The translations under genes and the position numbers were made by a program. The notes under the pieces were generated by a model that saw only the letters and a list, made by a program, of their open reading frames with translations, did no database searches and had not been told where the DNA came from. Positions 17,628 through 26,150 of a stretch of 64,000 bases of DNA are shown piece after piece. Positions within the stretch are counted from its first letter, which is position 1. Every line of letters begins with the position of its first letter. Origin of the DNA: Myxococcales bacterium (lineage in GTDB: Bacteria > Myxococcota_A > Polyangia > Fen-1088); the NCBI GenBank assembly GCA_003142855.1, contig PLNW01000106.1, positions 1 through 64,000 on the forward strand, given 5' to 3'.

Positions 17628-19535
17628 CTACCACCACATGCTGGCGGCGATGGTGAACGTGTGCTTGTCAGGCTGCAGAGCCTTCCAGAGACCGGTACTG
17701 CTGTATGGATAGGGAAGGCTCTGGCTTGTGTTGTAGGCCTTGGTGTACCAGTCTCCGTACATGTAGTACTGGTACTGGACCTGGATTTGCTCGTGGGTGA
17801 CGAACGCCGTGCGGAAGATCAGGCGCGGAGAAAACACCATGAAGCTCTGGGTGCTGTCGTCCAGGTTGGGCTGGACCCAGTCGTAGCGAATACCGGCCGA
17901 CATGACGGCAAGCGGGGTGTAGAGCCACTGCGTGCCCATCTTCAGTTTGTCCTTGCCCTGTCCTGTCATTAGTTTCTCTACCGATTGGTCGAGGCCGCTA
18001 ATGTGGTTGAACATGCCGAAGACCTGGACGGTGACGTCCGAGCCCTGGCCCCAAAAGGCCTGTGGACGCAGCAGGAACGCAGCCAAGCTGAATGTGTACT
18101 GCAGACCGATGCTATCGAGCGTGCCATTGCCCGGCTTGCCCGTGTAGTTGGCCTGGTACTGCCAGCCGCCCTGAGAGTGCATGGTCTCGATTGTGTCCTG
18201 CAGGACGCCAGCATTCACCGCCCGGTTGTGGGAATAGCCGAGGTAGCCGATTCCCATCCACCCTCCGTCGAGCCTCAGGTCGGCACCAAGAATCAGCAGG
18301 TGGCCATCCTTGTCTGTGCCGGTCCCGTCGGGCGAGCTGGCGTAGGCATTGGGTCTGCTCAGGGGGTTGGAGTTAGGGTTGTTCAGGTCAGTCCTCATGG
18401 CGTCCATGGTCCAGGTGTACATGACGTGACCTGTTAGGGTGAGCATCTCTTTGTAGACGGCGCCAAGGTGACCATGGGCCAACAGGGTGGTTCCCTGCTG
18501 TATATAGCCGGGGTAGGGCTGCCACGAGGTGTAGGGGGACGGCAACCACTGTTGAACATCCATCTTGGCGCCGCCGCCTCCCTCTGCAACGATCTTGATG
18601 TCGTCGGCGACGTCCAGATCGAATGTGCCAGTGGCGCCGGCGATGCGGGTACGACCAATTATATAGGTGTCATAGGCGCCGCCATCGTACTTGCCCATGG
18701 CGCCGTAGCGGTCCCCGAACACGCCCACGTTCCACGTCATCTTGCCAATGTCACCGAGGGCGTCGGGGAAATTGAGCGTGAGGAAGGCACGGTCGATGCC
18801 GAGCTGGTCCTGCAACTCGCGCCAGCTGCCCGAGGTGATGTTGTAGCTCGCGATGGCCATGGTCATGATGGCGCGATTGTTCCCGTACTGGAACATCATC
18901 TCGCCCCAGGGGCCTGGGTTGTTGTTGGTGTAGCTCCACGTGGTGTAGTTCAGATCAGGCGTCACCGGCGGGGCGTGGAACTGAAGCCCATGGCCGGACT
19001 CAGTATCCATGCTCAGGCGCATGGGGCCGCGGAAGAAGCCGTGGAACCTGAAGCCCCAATCCTCGGCAGGCACTTCGGACGCTATGGGTGGGGCTCCTGA
19101 ATTGTCAGCGGCGTAGGTGGTGGTCTGAGGAGACAGGCCGAGCTCGGTGATTTTTTCACTGCGCTTGTGCTGGGGGCTGGCGGCGCCGGCTTCGGGCTGG
19201 GCCGGGGCGGGAGCAGGGGCCGGGGCGGGCATCGCGGCTGGGGCCGGCGGCGGCGGGACTGGGGCTGCGGGTTCCGGCGCTGGCGCTGGCTCGGCCACTG
19301 CGGGCGCCGCAGCCTCTACGGGAGCGGGAGTTTCCTGGGCCGGAGCCGCTGCCGCCGGCTGTGCAGGCGTCTGGGCCTGGTCAGCCTCTGGGGCTGGGGT
19401 CTTGGTCTTCTTTCGGGCTGCTGACGCAGTCCCACCAGAAGCCAGCAAGGCCGTAACGAGGAAGGCCGCGGAAAGCAAGCGCAGAGCGACTCGGGTTCTT
19501 GAGGGGCTGGTCGTTGTCATTGGGGGGAGCCTCAT
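17628..19535 (-). CDS. Large outer-membrane beta-barrel, probable glucan porin
   Basis: About 635 residues from the ATG at 19535, preceded by GGGGAG; an ATG at 19520 is an alternative. A signal peptide (LRLLSAAFLVTALLASGG) is followed by an Ala/Pro/Glu-rich linker of about 85 residues. The remainder is a long alternating aromatic pattern (DWGFRFHGFFRGPMRLSMD, WGEMMFQYGNNRAIMTMAI) ending in Met-Trp-Trp, typical of outer-membrane barrels. It is first in the leftward series, immediately upstream of the GH9 lipoprotein. A porin or anchoring role for glucan fragments is inferred from context; no specific porin family was identified. Confidence 0.72.
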   Translation of the reverse strand: MRLPPMTTTSPSRTRVALRLLSAAFLVTALLASGGTASAARKKTKTPAPEADQAQTPAQPAAAAPAQETPAPVEAAAPAVAEPAPAPEPAAPVPPPPAPAAMPAPAPAPAPAQPEAGAASPQHKRSEKITELGLSPQTTTYAADNSGAPPIASEVPAEDWGFRFHGFFRGPMRLSMDTESGHGLQFHAPPVTPDLNYTTWSYTNNNPGPWGEMMFQYGNNRAIMTMAIASYNITSGSWRELQDQLGIDRAFLTLNFPDALGDIGKMTWNVGVFGDRYGAMGKYDGGAYDTYIIGRTRIAGATGTFDLDVADDIKIVAEGGGGAKMDVQQWLPSPYTSWQPYPGYIQQGTTLLAHGHLGAVYKEMLTLTGHVMYTWTMDAMRTDLNNPNSNPLSRPNAYASSPDGTGTDKDGHLLILGADLRLDGGWMGIGYLGYSHNRAVNAGVLQDTIETMHSQGGWQYQANYTGKPGNGTLDSIGLQYTFSLAAFLLRPQAFWGQGSDVTVQVFGMFNHISGLDQSVEKLMTGQGKDKLKMGTQWLYTPLAVMSAGIRYDWVQPNLDDSTQSFMVFSPRLIFRTAFVTHEQIQVQYQYYMYGDWYTKAYNTSQSLPYPYSSTGLWKALQPDKHTFTIAASMWW

Positions 19536-19998
19536 TGGTTGTCCGCGCTCCCCAACCATCAAGAATGGCCAAGTGGGAAGCAACAGGACGTCGTTGTACA
19601 CCAACTCGCCTCGCGCGGGCAAGGCGGCCGCAAGGCGGCCGCATGGCCCCGAGCATTCGGCGGCGAGACGCGTGCGGTTTGGCCCGCCCGGTTCCCACCA
19701 GGCCGGGCTTGCGTGTTGCAACGGCGGAGGAGGATGATTTGCTCCGCGGAATTCGCGGGGCTCTCATTGAGAAGCAATGCTCGGCGTGCGGCCCACCATG
19801 TTCAAGGGCACGGTTTCTGCAGAGGCCAGATCAGCCTGCGGGTGTGGTCTGTTCGACGAGCTGGGGTTCGTGACCCGGTGCGCTGGGGATGCGGCGTGGG
19901 CGTCGGTGGGCGCGGGAGCATGCGCGGGACTACTTTTTTCCAGAGGCTTGCCCGACTATGCTTTGAACCACGCGGGCCGAGAGGCAAGCCCACGAGTC
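19536..19998. other. Divergent upstream region of barrel gene and sigma-factor gene
   Basis: No convincing gene. The frame of the sigma factor is open back to an ATG at 19777, but the extension (Cys/Gly-rich) does not look like sigma region 2. Promoters for the leftward barrel gene and the rightward ECF operon should be here; no ECF-type -35 could be assigned with confidence. Confidence 0.45.
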
Positions 19999-20532
19999 GT
20001 GGAAAGAACAAACGAGACTGCCCTTGCTGCGTTGTACCGGAAGTACGCGCCGGCAATCTACGCCCACTGCCGGCGGATGTTGCAGTCGCAGGCGGCAGCG
20101 CGGGACGCGACCCAGGAGGCTTTCATTCGCGTGCTTGCGCGCGGGCCGGGGTTTCCCAACGACGAAGATGCGCTTCGCTACCTGTACCGCGTGTCGACCA
20201 ATGTTTGTCTGAATCACATCCGCGAGCTCAAGGTTCACACTCGCGCTGCAGTGACGTTGCGGGAGCGGCCCTCGTCGTCGGGCTCGATGGAGGGGCGGCA
20301 TGTGGATCGCGAGTTCATTGCGGCCGTTTTGGACCGCGCTGGCGAGTCTGGCGCGACCGTGGCGGTCATGCACTATGTCGATGGCATGTCGCAGGTTGAG
20401 ATCGCTGAAGTCTTGGGGATCACAAGGCGAACGGTCTTCAACCGATTGCGCAGGCTCGCGCGAATCGCTCGGGACTTGCTAGGCGCAGACCAACACGATG
20501 GGGGAACGACGAGGAGGGAGGGAAGCGCATGA
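19999..20532 (+). CDS. ECF-type RNA polymerase sigma factor
   Basis: A GTG at 19999 gives 177 residues, the usual ECF length. Region 2 is visible (ALAALYRKYAPAIYAHCRRM, DATQEAFIRVLARG, LRYLYRVSTNVCLNHIRE), and region 4 contains the helix-turn-helix VEIAEVLGITRRTVFNRL. The gene overlaps the anti-sigma gene by four bases (ATGA). Such a pair is normally held inactive by the membrane partner until an envelope signal appears; promoters of this operon and of nearby surface-protein genes are candidate targets. The start is uncertain because the frame is open further upstream. Confidence 0.85.
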   Translation: MERTNETALAALYRKYAPAIYAHCRRMLQSQAAARDATQEAFIRVLARGPGFPNDEDALRYLYRVSTNVCLNHIRELKVHTRAAVTLRERPSSSGSMEGRHVDREFIAAVLDRAGESGATVAVMHYVDGMSQVEIAEVLGITRRTVFNRLRRLARIARDLLGADQHDGGTTRREGSA

Positions 20533-21320
20533 GAGATTGCGTTTCGCACTTGGAGCTGCTGCGCTGGGAGGCCAGGCCCGAGGCTGAGAGATCCCCGGAT
20601 GCGAGCGACCACCTGCGTACTTGCGCACGGTGTGCTGCCGCATTGGCGGAGTTGGAATTGGCCCGCCAGGAATTGCTGGGAGTCGATCCTCATGCCCAGA
20701 GCCTTGTCGCGGCTCGCGCGATCCTGGCGAGGGTGGCCGAACGGCGCCGCAAGGCATGGTGGCGATTCGTCGTTCCGCTTGCGCTCACCCCGGTGGCTGC
20801 CGCGGCCATGCTCCTGCTCTTGGTGACACGCGGTGCTCCGGCGCCCGACACCACCGTCTCTGGTGCTGCGAGGCACGTCCCGGGCGTCGTGCGCGCCAAG
20901 GGCGCCCTGCTGGTCGAGGCGTTCTGCAAGCGCGGTGACAGTGTGTTTCCCGTCAAGGATGGCGACGATTTCGTGGCCGGCGATCGCTTGCGCTTCGCCT
21001 ACACCAAGGACCAAGCCGGCGTGCTGCTGGTGTTCGGCGTCGACGACGCTGGACGGCTATTCCCCTACTACCGCGATGACGCATTGGCCGGTGTGGTTGC
21101 GCCTCCTGGTTCCGAGGTCATGCTGCCCGAGTCCGTGGAACTGGACGACCACCACGGATGGGAAAGGGTTTTTGCCCTTTGGACGCCGGACACACTTGGG
21201 CAGGACGTCATTCGCAGGGCCGTGGCGGATGCGTTGGCCGCGGTCGAGGGTGACATCCGGCAGGCGGCTCGCCTTCCTGTCCAGGCAGAGCAAGTATCCT
21301 TTTTGCTCAGGCGGCCGTGA
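20529..21320 (+). CDS. Membrane anti-sigma factor with zinc-finger and extracytoplasmic domain
   Basis: 263 residues. The N-terminus has the anti-sigma zinc-binding pattern (Cys4, SDHLRTCARC) of zf-HC2 proteins, followed by helices and one transmembrane segment near 79-98 (FVVPLALTPVAAAAMLLLLV). The C-terminal domain, about 110-260, contains VFPVKDGDDFVAGDRLRF and GVLLVFGVDDAGRLFPYY, resembling DUF4384-type domains that often accompany caspase-like proteases. It overlaps the sigma gene and is followed by the caspase gene, so the extracytoplasmic part is the probable signal receiver. Confidence 0.78.
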   Translation: MRDCVSHLELLRWEARPEAERSPDASDHLRTCARCAAALAELELARQELLGVDPHAQSLVAARAILARVAERRRKAWWRFVVPLALTPVAAAAMLLLLVTRGAPAPDTTVSGAARHVPGVVRAKGALLVEAFCKRGDSVFPVKDGDDFVAGDRLRFAYTKDQAGVLLVFGVDDAGRLFPYYRDDALAGVVAPPGSEVMLPESVELDDHHGWERVFALWTPDTLGQDVIRRAVADALAAVEGDIRQAARLPVQAEQVSFLLRRP

Positions 21321-21393
21321 CCATGGTCACCTTGGCGCATGGGCTTGTCACTATCGGTGTCATGGCCGTGCAGGAATGAGGTACGCTAGAGTC

Positions 21394-22932
21394 ATGTCCC
21401 TTCGCTTGTTAGGCGCTTGCCTGATTCTGGCGTTGGGGCAGGGGGCTGCCCTCGCGCAGGCGCAGCAGACGCGAATGGCGGTCGTGGTGGGCAACAATCT
21501 GGGGCACGACCCTGCCCGCACCCTTCGCTATGCCGAGGCAGAAGCCGTCAAGCTGGCCAGCTTGCTTCGCGGTGCGGGTGATTTCGACAGCGTTGTCACC
21601 GTCACGGGGGCGTCCCGCGATAGGGTCGAAGCGGCCCTGGCCACCGCGCGGTCGCAGCTCGATCGCGCGCACGTCGAGGGCAAGCGGACCCTGTTCCTCT
21701 TCTACTACTCGGGCCACGGCGATCAGGAGGCGCTTGAGCTGGGATCGTCGCGCCTGCCCTTGCGCGATCTGCGTTCGTATCTCGAACAGCTTACTGGCGC
21801 TGACGTGCGCGTGGCCTTTGTCGACGCCTGTCAGTCGGGCGCGCTGACCGGTGTCAAGGGCGGACGACGCGCTCCCGGTTACGAAATCCATCTGGCCGAT
21901 CCTGGGAGCGTGAGGGGCATGGCGATCGTGACCTCGTCGACGGCCAACGAGCTGTCGCAAGAATCCGACGACCTGCAGGGCTCGTTCTTCACCCACAACT
22001 TCATGGCCGGCCTGCGCGGCGCTGCCGACACTTCACGCGACGGGCAGGTGACCTTGGGTGAGGTCTATCAATTCGCATTCAGGCGCACGCTGGCCAGCAC
22101 GGCGGCCAGCCTGGTGGGCGGGCAGCATCCCACCTACGACTATCGGATGTCGGGCGCTGGCGACGTGATTCTGTCGCGCACGCGCCCCAACGACGCTCGG
22201 CTGGTTTTCCCACGCGAGGCCGGCGCCACCTATACAGTCGTACACAAGGGTCGTGGTGAGGTGATCGCCGAGTTGGCCTCGACCTCCGGCGAGGACTTCT
22301 ATCTGGCCCTGCCTGCTGGCGAGTATCGGGTTGTGCGGAGAGTTCTGGCCAGCGTGAGCGAGACGACTTTTTCTCTCTCGGCGGGCAGCTCGACGGCCAT
22401 CGACACGGCGACCATGTCCCCGGTTTTGGCGGATGCTGAGAACCATCGCAAGAAGGGCGGGCTGTGGCAGCCCAATTCGTTGGGCGTTCATCTCGGGGTG
22501 CAAAGCAGCCCGGTGTCGGGAACCGGTCTGGTGGGCGCGCTTTCCTACACGCGCCAGCTCGGCTGGCTCGCGTTGCGCGTGCGCGGTGAGTTCTCGTCCT
22601 CCGACGCCAGATTGCAGGACTATCAATCGTCGTTCCTGCGCACGGGACTCTCGCTCGATGCACTCTGGCCGGTCTACCAAGCAGACAGGCTGGCGTTGAT
22701 GCTTGGGCCGACAGTGGGCGTGCCGGTCGTGCGCCAACACGATGTCTGGCACGACGGCTCATACTCCGTCGGATTCACCTACGGCGGCGCTGCCTCGGCC
22801 ATGTTCCGCTCCTATCGCAGCACGTGGCTTGTGCTTTCGGCGCAGGCAGGTGGCGAGCTTTTCCGTCTGAACGACAAGCGCGTCCAGCAGGCAACAATGG
22901 GCGTCTCTCTGGGCGGCGTCGTCGCATTTTGA
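21394..22932 (+). CDS. Secreted caspase-like (C14) protease fused to a C-terminal barrel-like domain
   Basis: 512 residues from the ATG at 21394 (GAGG upstream). Residues 1-22 are a signal peptide (LLGACLILALGQGAALAQA). The caspase fold follows: MAVVVGNNLGHD strand, His108 in FYYSGHGD and Cys146 in FVDACQSGA, the complete His/Cys dyad of peptidase C14, plus TSSTANELSQES and a Gly/Asp region typical of bacterial caspases. From about 345 (WQPNSLGVHLGVQ) alternating hydrophobic strands run to a terminal Phe (VSLGGVVAF), a hallmark of outer-membrane barrels. It is third in the ECF/anti-sigma operon, 73 bases downstream. Substrate unknown; cleaving the anti-sigma factor is one possibility. Confidence 0.85.
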   Translation: MSLRLLGACLILALGQGAALAQAQQTRMAVVVGNNLGHDPARTLRYAEAEAVKLASLLRGAGDFDSVVTVTGASRDRVEAALATARSQLDRAHVEGKRTLFLFYYSGHGDQEALELGSSRLPLRDLRSYLEQLTGADVRVAFVDACQSGALTGVKGGRRAPGYEIHLADPGSVRGMAIVTSSTANELSQESDDLQGSFFTHNFMAGLRGAADTSRDGQVTLGEVYQFAFRRTLASTAASLVGGQHPTYDYRMSGAGDVILSRTRPNDARLVFPREAGATYTVVHKGRGEVIAELASTSGEDFYLALPAGEYRVVRRVLASVSETTFSLSAGSSTAIDTATMSPVLADAENHRKKGGLWQPNSLGVHLGVQSSPVSGTGLVGALSYTRQLGWLALRVRGEFSSSDARLQDYQSSFLRTGLSLDALWPVYQADRLALMLGPTVGVPVVRQHDVWHDGSYSVGFTYGGAASAMFRSYRSTWLVLSAQAGGELFRLNDKRVQQATMGVSLGGVVAF

Positions 22933-23075
22933 TACACCACCAGTCGCCGCTGAGCGACCGGCAAGTAGGACAATGTAGTCAACTTCGGCCGACGCTGAAG
23001 TTGCTTGCTCGTCGCATTTTCGTTTCACCCTCTGCTGCGCGTGCCCTATATTTATAAAGAGAGAAGGAACATAAA
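22933..23075 (+). promoter_or_regulatory. Upstream region of the CBM3 lipoprotein gene
   Basis: An AT-rich stretch (CCCTATATTTATAAAGAG, near 23043-23060) unusual for this GC-rich window precedes a strong ribosome-binding site (GAGAAGGAA) 7 bases from the GTG start. TATAAA is a plausible -10 element; a matching -35 was not identified. Confidence 0.4.
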
Positions 23076-24275
23076 GTGAGACGACATCCTATTCAGACAG
23101 GCGCGAGTGGTTGGATGGCTGTGTGGCGATGGGTGGTCGCAAGAGCAACCGGAATCGGCGAAGTCTCGCTCGGGGTGCTTCTGCCGGTTGTGGTTGCCGG
23201 CTTGATGTTCGGGGCCACCTGCGGCGCACCGGATGAGGTGATGCGCGGTCAAGTGCAACCCACGGGTGGCAACACCGGTGGATCCGGTGGCGCGCTGTCT
23301 AGCCCGTCGAGTAGTGGAGGAACCACTGGTGTCGCAGGCTCCACCGCGACCACCAGGCCGACAGGCGGCTCGGTTGGCCCGGGCGGCGCCGGCAGTTCTG
23401 GCAGGCCGGGTGGCTCCGGCGGCGCGTCCAATGCCGGTGGAAACTCGGATGCAGGCGGCACAACCAAGGCGGGCGGCAGCGGCGGAACCGGCGGGATCAG
23501 CAGCCCGGGCGGCACCGGCGGCAGGGGCAGCGGCGGTGCGGCGACAGGCGGAAAGGCAACAGGTGGCGTGGGCACCGGCGGTACGACGGCTTCGTCAACC
23601 GGCGGGAGCGGGGGTGCTACCTCCCCGTTCGGTGGCACCACAGCCACAGGCGGCGTGGCTACAGGCGGAGCGGGCAGTGGCGGAAACAACAGCGGCGGCG
23701 TGGCCACCGGCGGCGCTACGCGTGTGTCATCGGGCGGGGCTGGGGGTTCCGGCGGAAAGGGTGGCACTGCCGGTTCGACATCAACAGCGCCGCCACCCAC
23801 CAACGGTTTGGCAGCGTACGTTATGCAGAAGGCTACCGGTAGCCCTGGTCAGATGACCCTGTCTCTCCAGATCAACAACACGACATCCCAAAGCGTTGAC
23901 ATGTCGGCTGTGACCCTTCGCTACTGGTACCAGGAGGAAGCCTTGGGCACAGCCTCGCTCGAGGTCGATTACGCGAGCGTTGGCGATTCGAATGACGTCA
24001 AGTCAAAAGTGCACGGCACAGTCGTCGCAGCCCCGGCGCCTGCCCCAGGTGCTGATCACTATCTTGAGATTTCATTCACCGCAGTAACGCTTTCTCCAAA
24101 GGGCACTGCGGGTAACGCCAACCTGTTGAGCATCAATGGCAGGTTGCACAACTCGGGGTTCCAGGGCGCTGTCGACGTAACCAACGACTACAGCTACAAC
24201 AACGGAGCAACAGGGTACGACGACAAGATCACCCTCTACCAAGGCGGCAAGCTTATCTCGGGAGTAGCGCCTTAG
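23076..24275 (+). CDS. Glycine-rich surface lipoprotein with C-terminal CBM3 domain
   Basis: 399 residues from a GTG. An N-terminal hydrophobic segment (GVLLPVVVAGLMFGATC) looks like a lipoprotein signal. About residues 55-240 are a low-complexity GGTGG/TGG linker rich in Gly, Ala, Ser and Thr. The last 155 residues match the CBM3 cellulose-binding pattern: LSLQINNTTSQSVDMSAVTL, RYWYQEEALG, YLEISF, LLSINGRLHNS and YSYNNGATGYDDKITLY. CBM3 binds crystalline cellulose or chitin through a flat aromatic face. The architecture is a surface spacer with a polysaccharide-binding tip and no catalytic domain, fitting the adjacent glucan locus. Its linker and C-terminal end are echoed in the gene at 27116-27982. 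Confidence 0.85.
   Translation: MRRHPIQTGASGWMAVWRWVVARATGIGEVSLGVLLPVVVAGLMFGATCGAPDEVMRGQVQPTGGNTGGSGGALSSPSSSGGTTGVAGSTATTRPTGGSVGPGGAGSSGRPGGSGGASNAGGNSDAGGTTKAGGSGGTGGISSPGGTGGRGSGGAATGGKATGGVGTGGTTASSTGGSGGATSPFGGTTATGGVATGGAGSGGNNSGGVATGGATRVSSGGAGGSGGKGGTAGSTSTAPPPTNGLAAYVMQKATGSPGQMTLSLQINNTTSQSVDMSAVTLRYWYQEEALGTASLEVDYASVGDSNDVKSKVHGTVVAAPAPAPGADHYLEISFTAVTLSPKGTAGNANLLSINGRLHNSGFQGAVDVTNDYSYNNGATGYDDKITLYQGGKLISGVAP
23571..23668 (+). repeat. Linker repeat block, copy 1
   Basis: This part of the linker (protein TASSTGGSGGATSPFGGTTA) is nearly identical at DNA level to 27459-27555 in the second glycine-rich lipoprotein, including long exact runs such as CACGACGGCTTCGTCAAC-like and GGTGGCACCACAGCCAC. 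The match exceeds what codon constraint alone requires, so it indicates duplication or gene conversion. Confidence 0.75.
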
Positions 24276-24636
24276 CCGGCCAACGCTCGGGTTGATGCCA
24301 GCGCCAGTGAGGGTGACTCTGGCGTGTGGAATACTGGGCGGGAAGTTGATTCCGTGGGTGGCACCAGCGTAGTCGTTCAAGTAGCTCTGGCTCTTGCGCG
24401 GGGGCGCGAGCGGAGCGACCATGGTTCATGGTAACCATGTTGCTGTCTGACTTTTCGCTGGATGTTTACTCGGTGCTTGCAGCGGCGGGACTCAGGGCGC
24501 CAAGTGGGGTATCCACGAAAATGGCGTACCATGTTGACAGCGTTCTTGGCGGTTCAGGAAATCGTGTCAGCGAGTAGGCATAGGCTGAAGGGAATGGAAA
24601 CCTCGCCCGGTTTCCCATCGCAGGAGAAGATCGCCT
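24276..24636. other. Intergenic region before the kinase gene
   Basis: No gene is supported. An inverted repeat CATGGTT-N6-AACCATG lies at 24421-24440, and AGGAG at 24622-24626 is the ribosome-binding site of the kinase. The first 40 bases resemble the sequence after 28089 (GCTCGGGTTGATGCC is shared), part of the paralogy between the two lipoprotein genes. Confidence 0.5.
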
Positions 24637-26148
24637 GTGCCGCCTGAACCTCGCATGAACGCGCCCGAGGGCACTGTGCTCGAAGGCGCGTACCGTATCA
24701 CGCGTCTGATCGGCGAGGGCGGGATGGGCGCCGTGTACGAGGCGGTGCAACTTCGTCTGAACAAGCGCGTGGCTGTTAAGCTGATGGCGCGCGACCTTGC
24801 CTCCAACCGCGAGGCCTTGGCGCGGTTTCATCGCGAGGCCGAGATCACTTCGCATTTAGGGCACCCGCACCTGGTGACTGTCGTGGATTTCGGCCAGGCC
24901 GAATCTGGCGAGCCCTACCTCGTGATGGAGTACCTCGAAGGCGAGGATCTCGACCACCGCCTGCGCCGGGTGGGCCACCTACCCGTCGAGACGGTTGTCC
25001 ATGTCGTCAAGCAGGTCGCCTCGGCGCTGAATGCCGCCCACGACCAGGGCGTCGTCCACCGCGATCTCAAGCCCGGCAACGTGTTTCTGCTGCAGATCCC
25101 GGGCGAGCCCGATTTCGTGAAGGTGCTCGACTTCGGCATTTCAAAGATGAAGGCGGCGCGCACGCAACTGACCAACGCGTCGGCGGTCATGGGCACGCCG
25201 AATTACATGTCGCCCGAGCAAGCCACCGGCATGGTCGATGAGATCGATCACCGCACTGACCAGTGGGCCTTGGCCTGCATCGCCTGGGAAATGCTGCTCG
25301 GTCGCGGACCGTTCGTGGCTGACGAAGTGGCCGCGCTTCTGTACCAGATCATCAACCTGGACCCACATCCGCTGGCGCCGCGCGTGCCGGGTCTGCCACC
25401 GACTGTGGAACAAGTGTTGCGGCGAGCGTTGAGCAAGCGGCCTGCGGATCGGTTCTCGTCGCTTCGGGAGTTTTCCGGCGCTCTTGAAGCCGCAGCGTCT
25501 GGCCGCCCCGTTGATACAACAGCGGCGCCTGTACTGGTGTCGCCCGCAACGCCGGCCGGCGCGACCATCGCGTACGGCAAGACACCGGCTTTGACGACAC
25601 CCGCGCGGCCGTCCGCCGCCCGAGCGCCGCATGACGCGCGCAAATCAGACTCGGATGAATCGCAGACTGACGACGACTCCATTGAGGCGCTACCTCGGAA
25701 TAGGATCAAGCCGACTCATGTCGTGATCGCGGCGGTCGGCATGCTTTTGCTCCTCGGAACCTACTTGCTGATTGGCGGACGCCGGGCTGACACGCATCCT
25801 TCGGCACCCCTGGCTGCGCCTCGACCAACGCCGCCAGCCGCGACCATCGCGAAGCCGGCACCCGGGCCAACGGTCACGTCCCTGCCCGTCCCTGAGCCCC
25901 CATCGCCAGCAGCCGCGGCACCCGAGCCCGCGCCACCACGGGGAGGCGAGGCCAAGCCTGGCCTTGGCAAACGACCGCAGTCCGTCTCCGGCTTTCGCGC
26001 TAAGTCCTGGCACGATCCGTTCGATCCGTGGGCAGACGAGCCCGGCACTCCGCCCGGGGCCAATACGCCCGCTTCGTCGTCGGCGACCGAACCGGTTCCT
26101 ACGCCCAAACGCCCAAGCCGAAAGCAGCCGCTAATCGAGGAGTTGTAA
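24637..26148 (+). CDS. Transmembrane Ser/Thr protein kinase (PknB/Pkn family)
   Basis: 503 residues from a GTG with AGGAG 10 bases upstream; ATG at 24655 is an alternative. A full Hanks-type kinase domain: GEGGMGAVYEA glycine loop, catalytic Lys48 in VAVKLM, HRDLKPGN with Asp143, DFG with Asp165, and GTPNYMSPEQA. After about residue 290 comes a juxtamembrane linker, one helix near 365-382 (HVVIAAVGMLLLLGTYLLIG) and a Pro/Ala-rich external tail. It is followed 2 bases later by a TPR/PEGA membrane gene and a lipoprotein gene, the usual myxobacterial arrangement for a surface-sensing kinase. Ligand unknown. Confidence 0.9.
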   Translation: MPPEPRMNAPEGTVLEGAYRITRLIGEGGMGAVYEAVQLRLNKRVAVKLMARDLASNREALARFHREAEITSHLGHPHLVTVVDFGQAESGEPYLVMEYLEGEDLDHRLRRVGHLPVETVVHVVKQVASALNAAHDQGVVHRDLKPGNVFLLQIPGEPDFVKVLDFGISKMKAARTQLTNASAVMGTPNYMSPEQATGMVDEIDHRTDQWALACIAWEMLLGRGPFVADEVAALLYQIINLDPHPLAPRVPGLPPTVEQVLRRALSKRPADRFSSLREFSGALEAAASGRPVDTTAAPVLVSPATPAGATIAYGKTPALTTPARPSAARAPHDARKSDSDESQTDDDSIEALPRNRIKPTHVVIAAVGMLLLLGTYLLIGGRRADTHPSAPLAAPRPTPPAATIAKPAPGPTVTSLPVPEPPSPAAAAPEPAPPRGGEAKPGLGKRPQSVSGFRAKSWHDPFDPWADEPGTPPGANTPASSSATEPVPTPKRPSRKQPLIEEL

Positions 26149-26150
26149 CT

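Noticed and set aside
22933..23075. GGAAC just before the CBM3 lipoprotein start as an ECF -35 element
   Set aside because: It overlaps the ribosome-binding site, so it cannot be the -35 of that gene.
23250..23800. Repetitive GGTGG DNA considered as a CRISPR or tandem array
   Set aside because: Repeats are irregular, in coding frame and without spacers.
23249..23803. Proline/Val-rich open frame on the minus strand opposite the glycine-rich stalk
   Set aside because: Antisense of GGN/ACN repeats gives Pro/Val repeats automatically.
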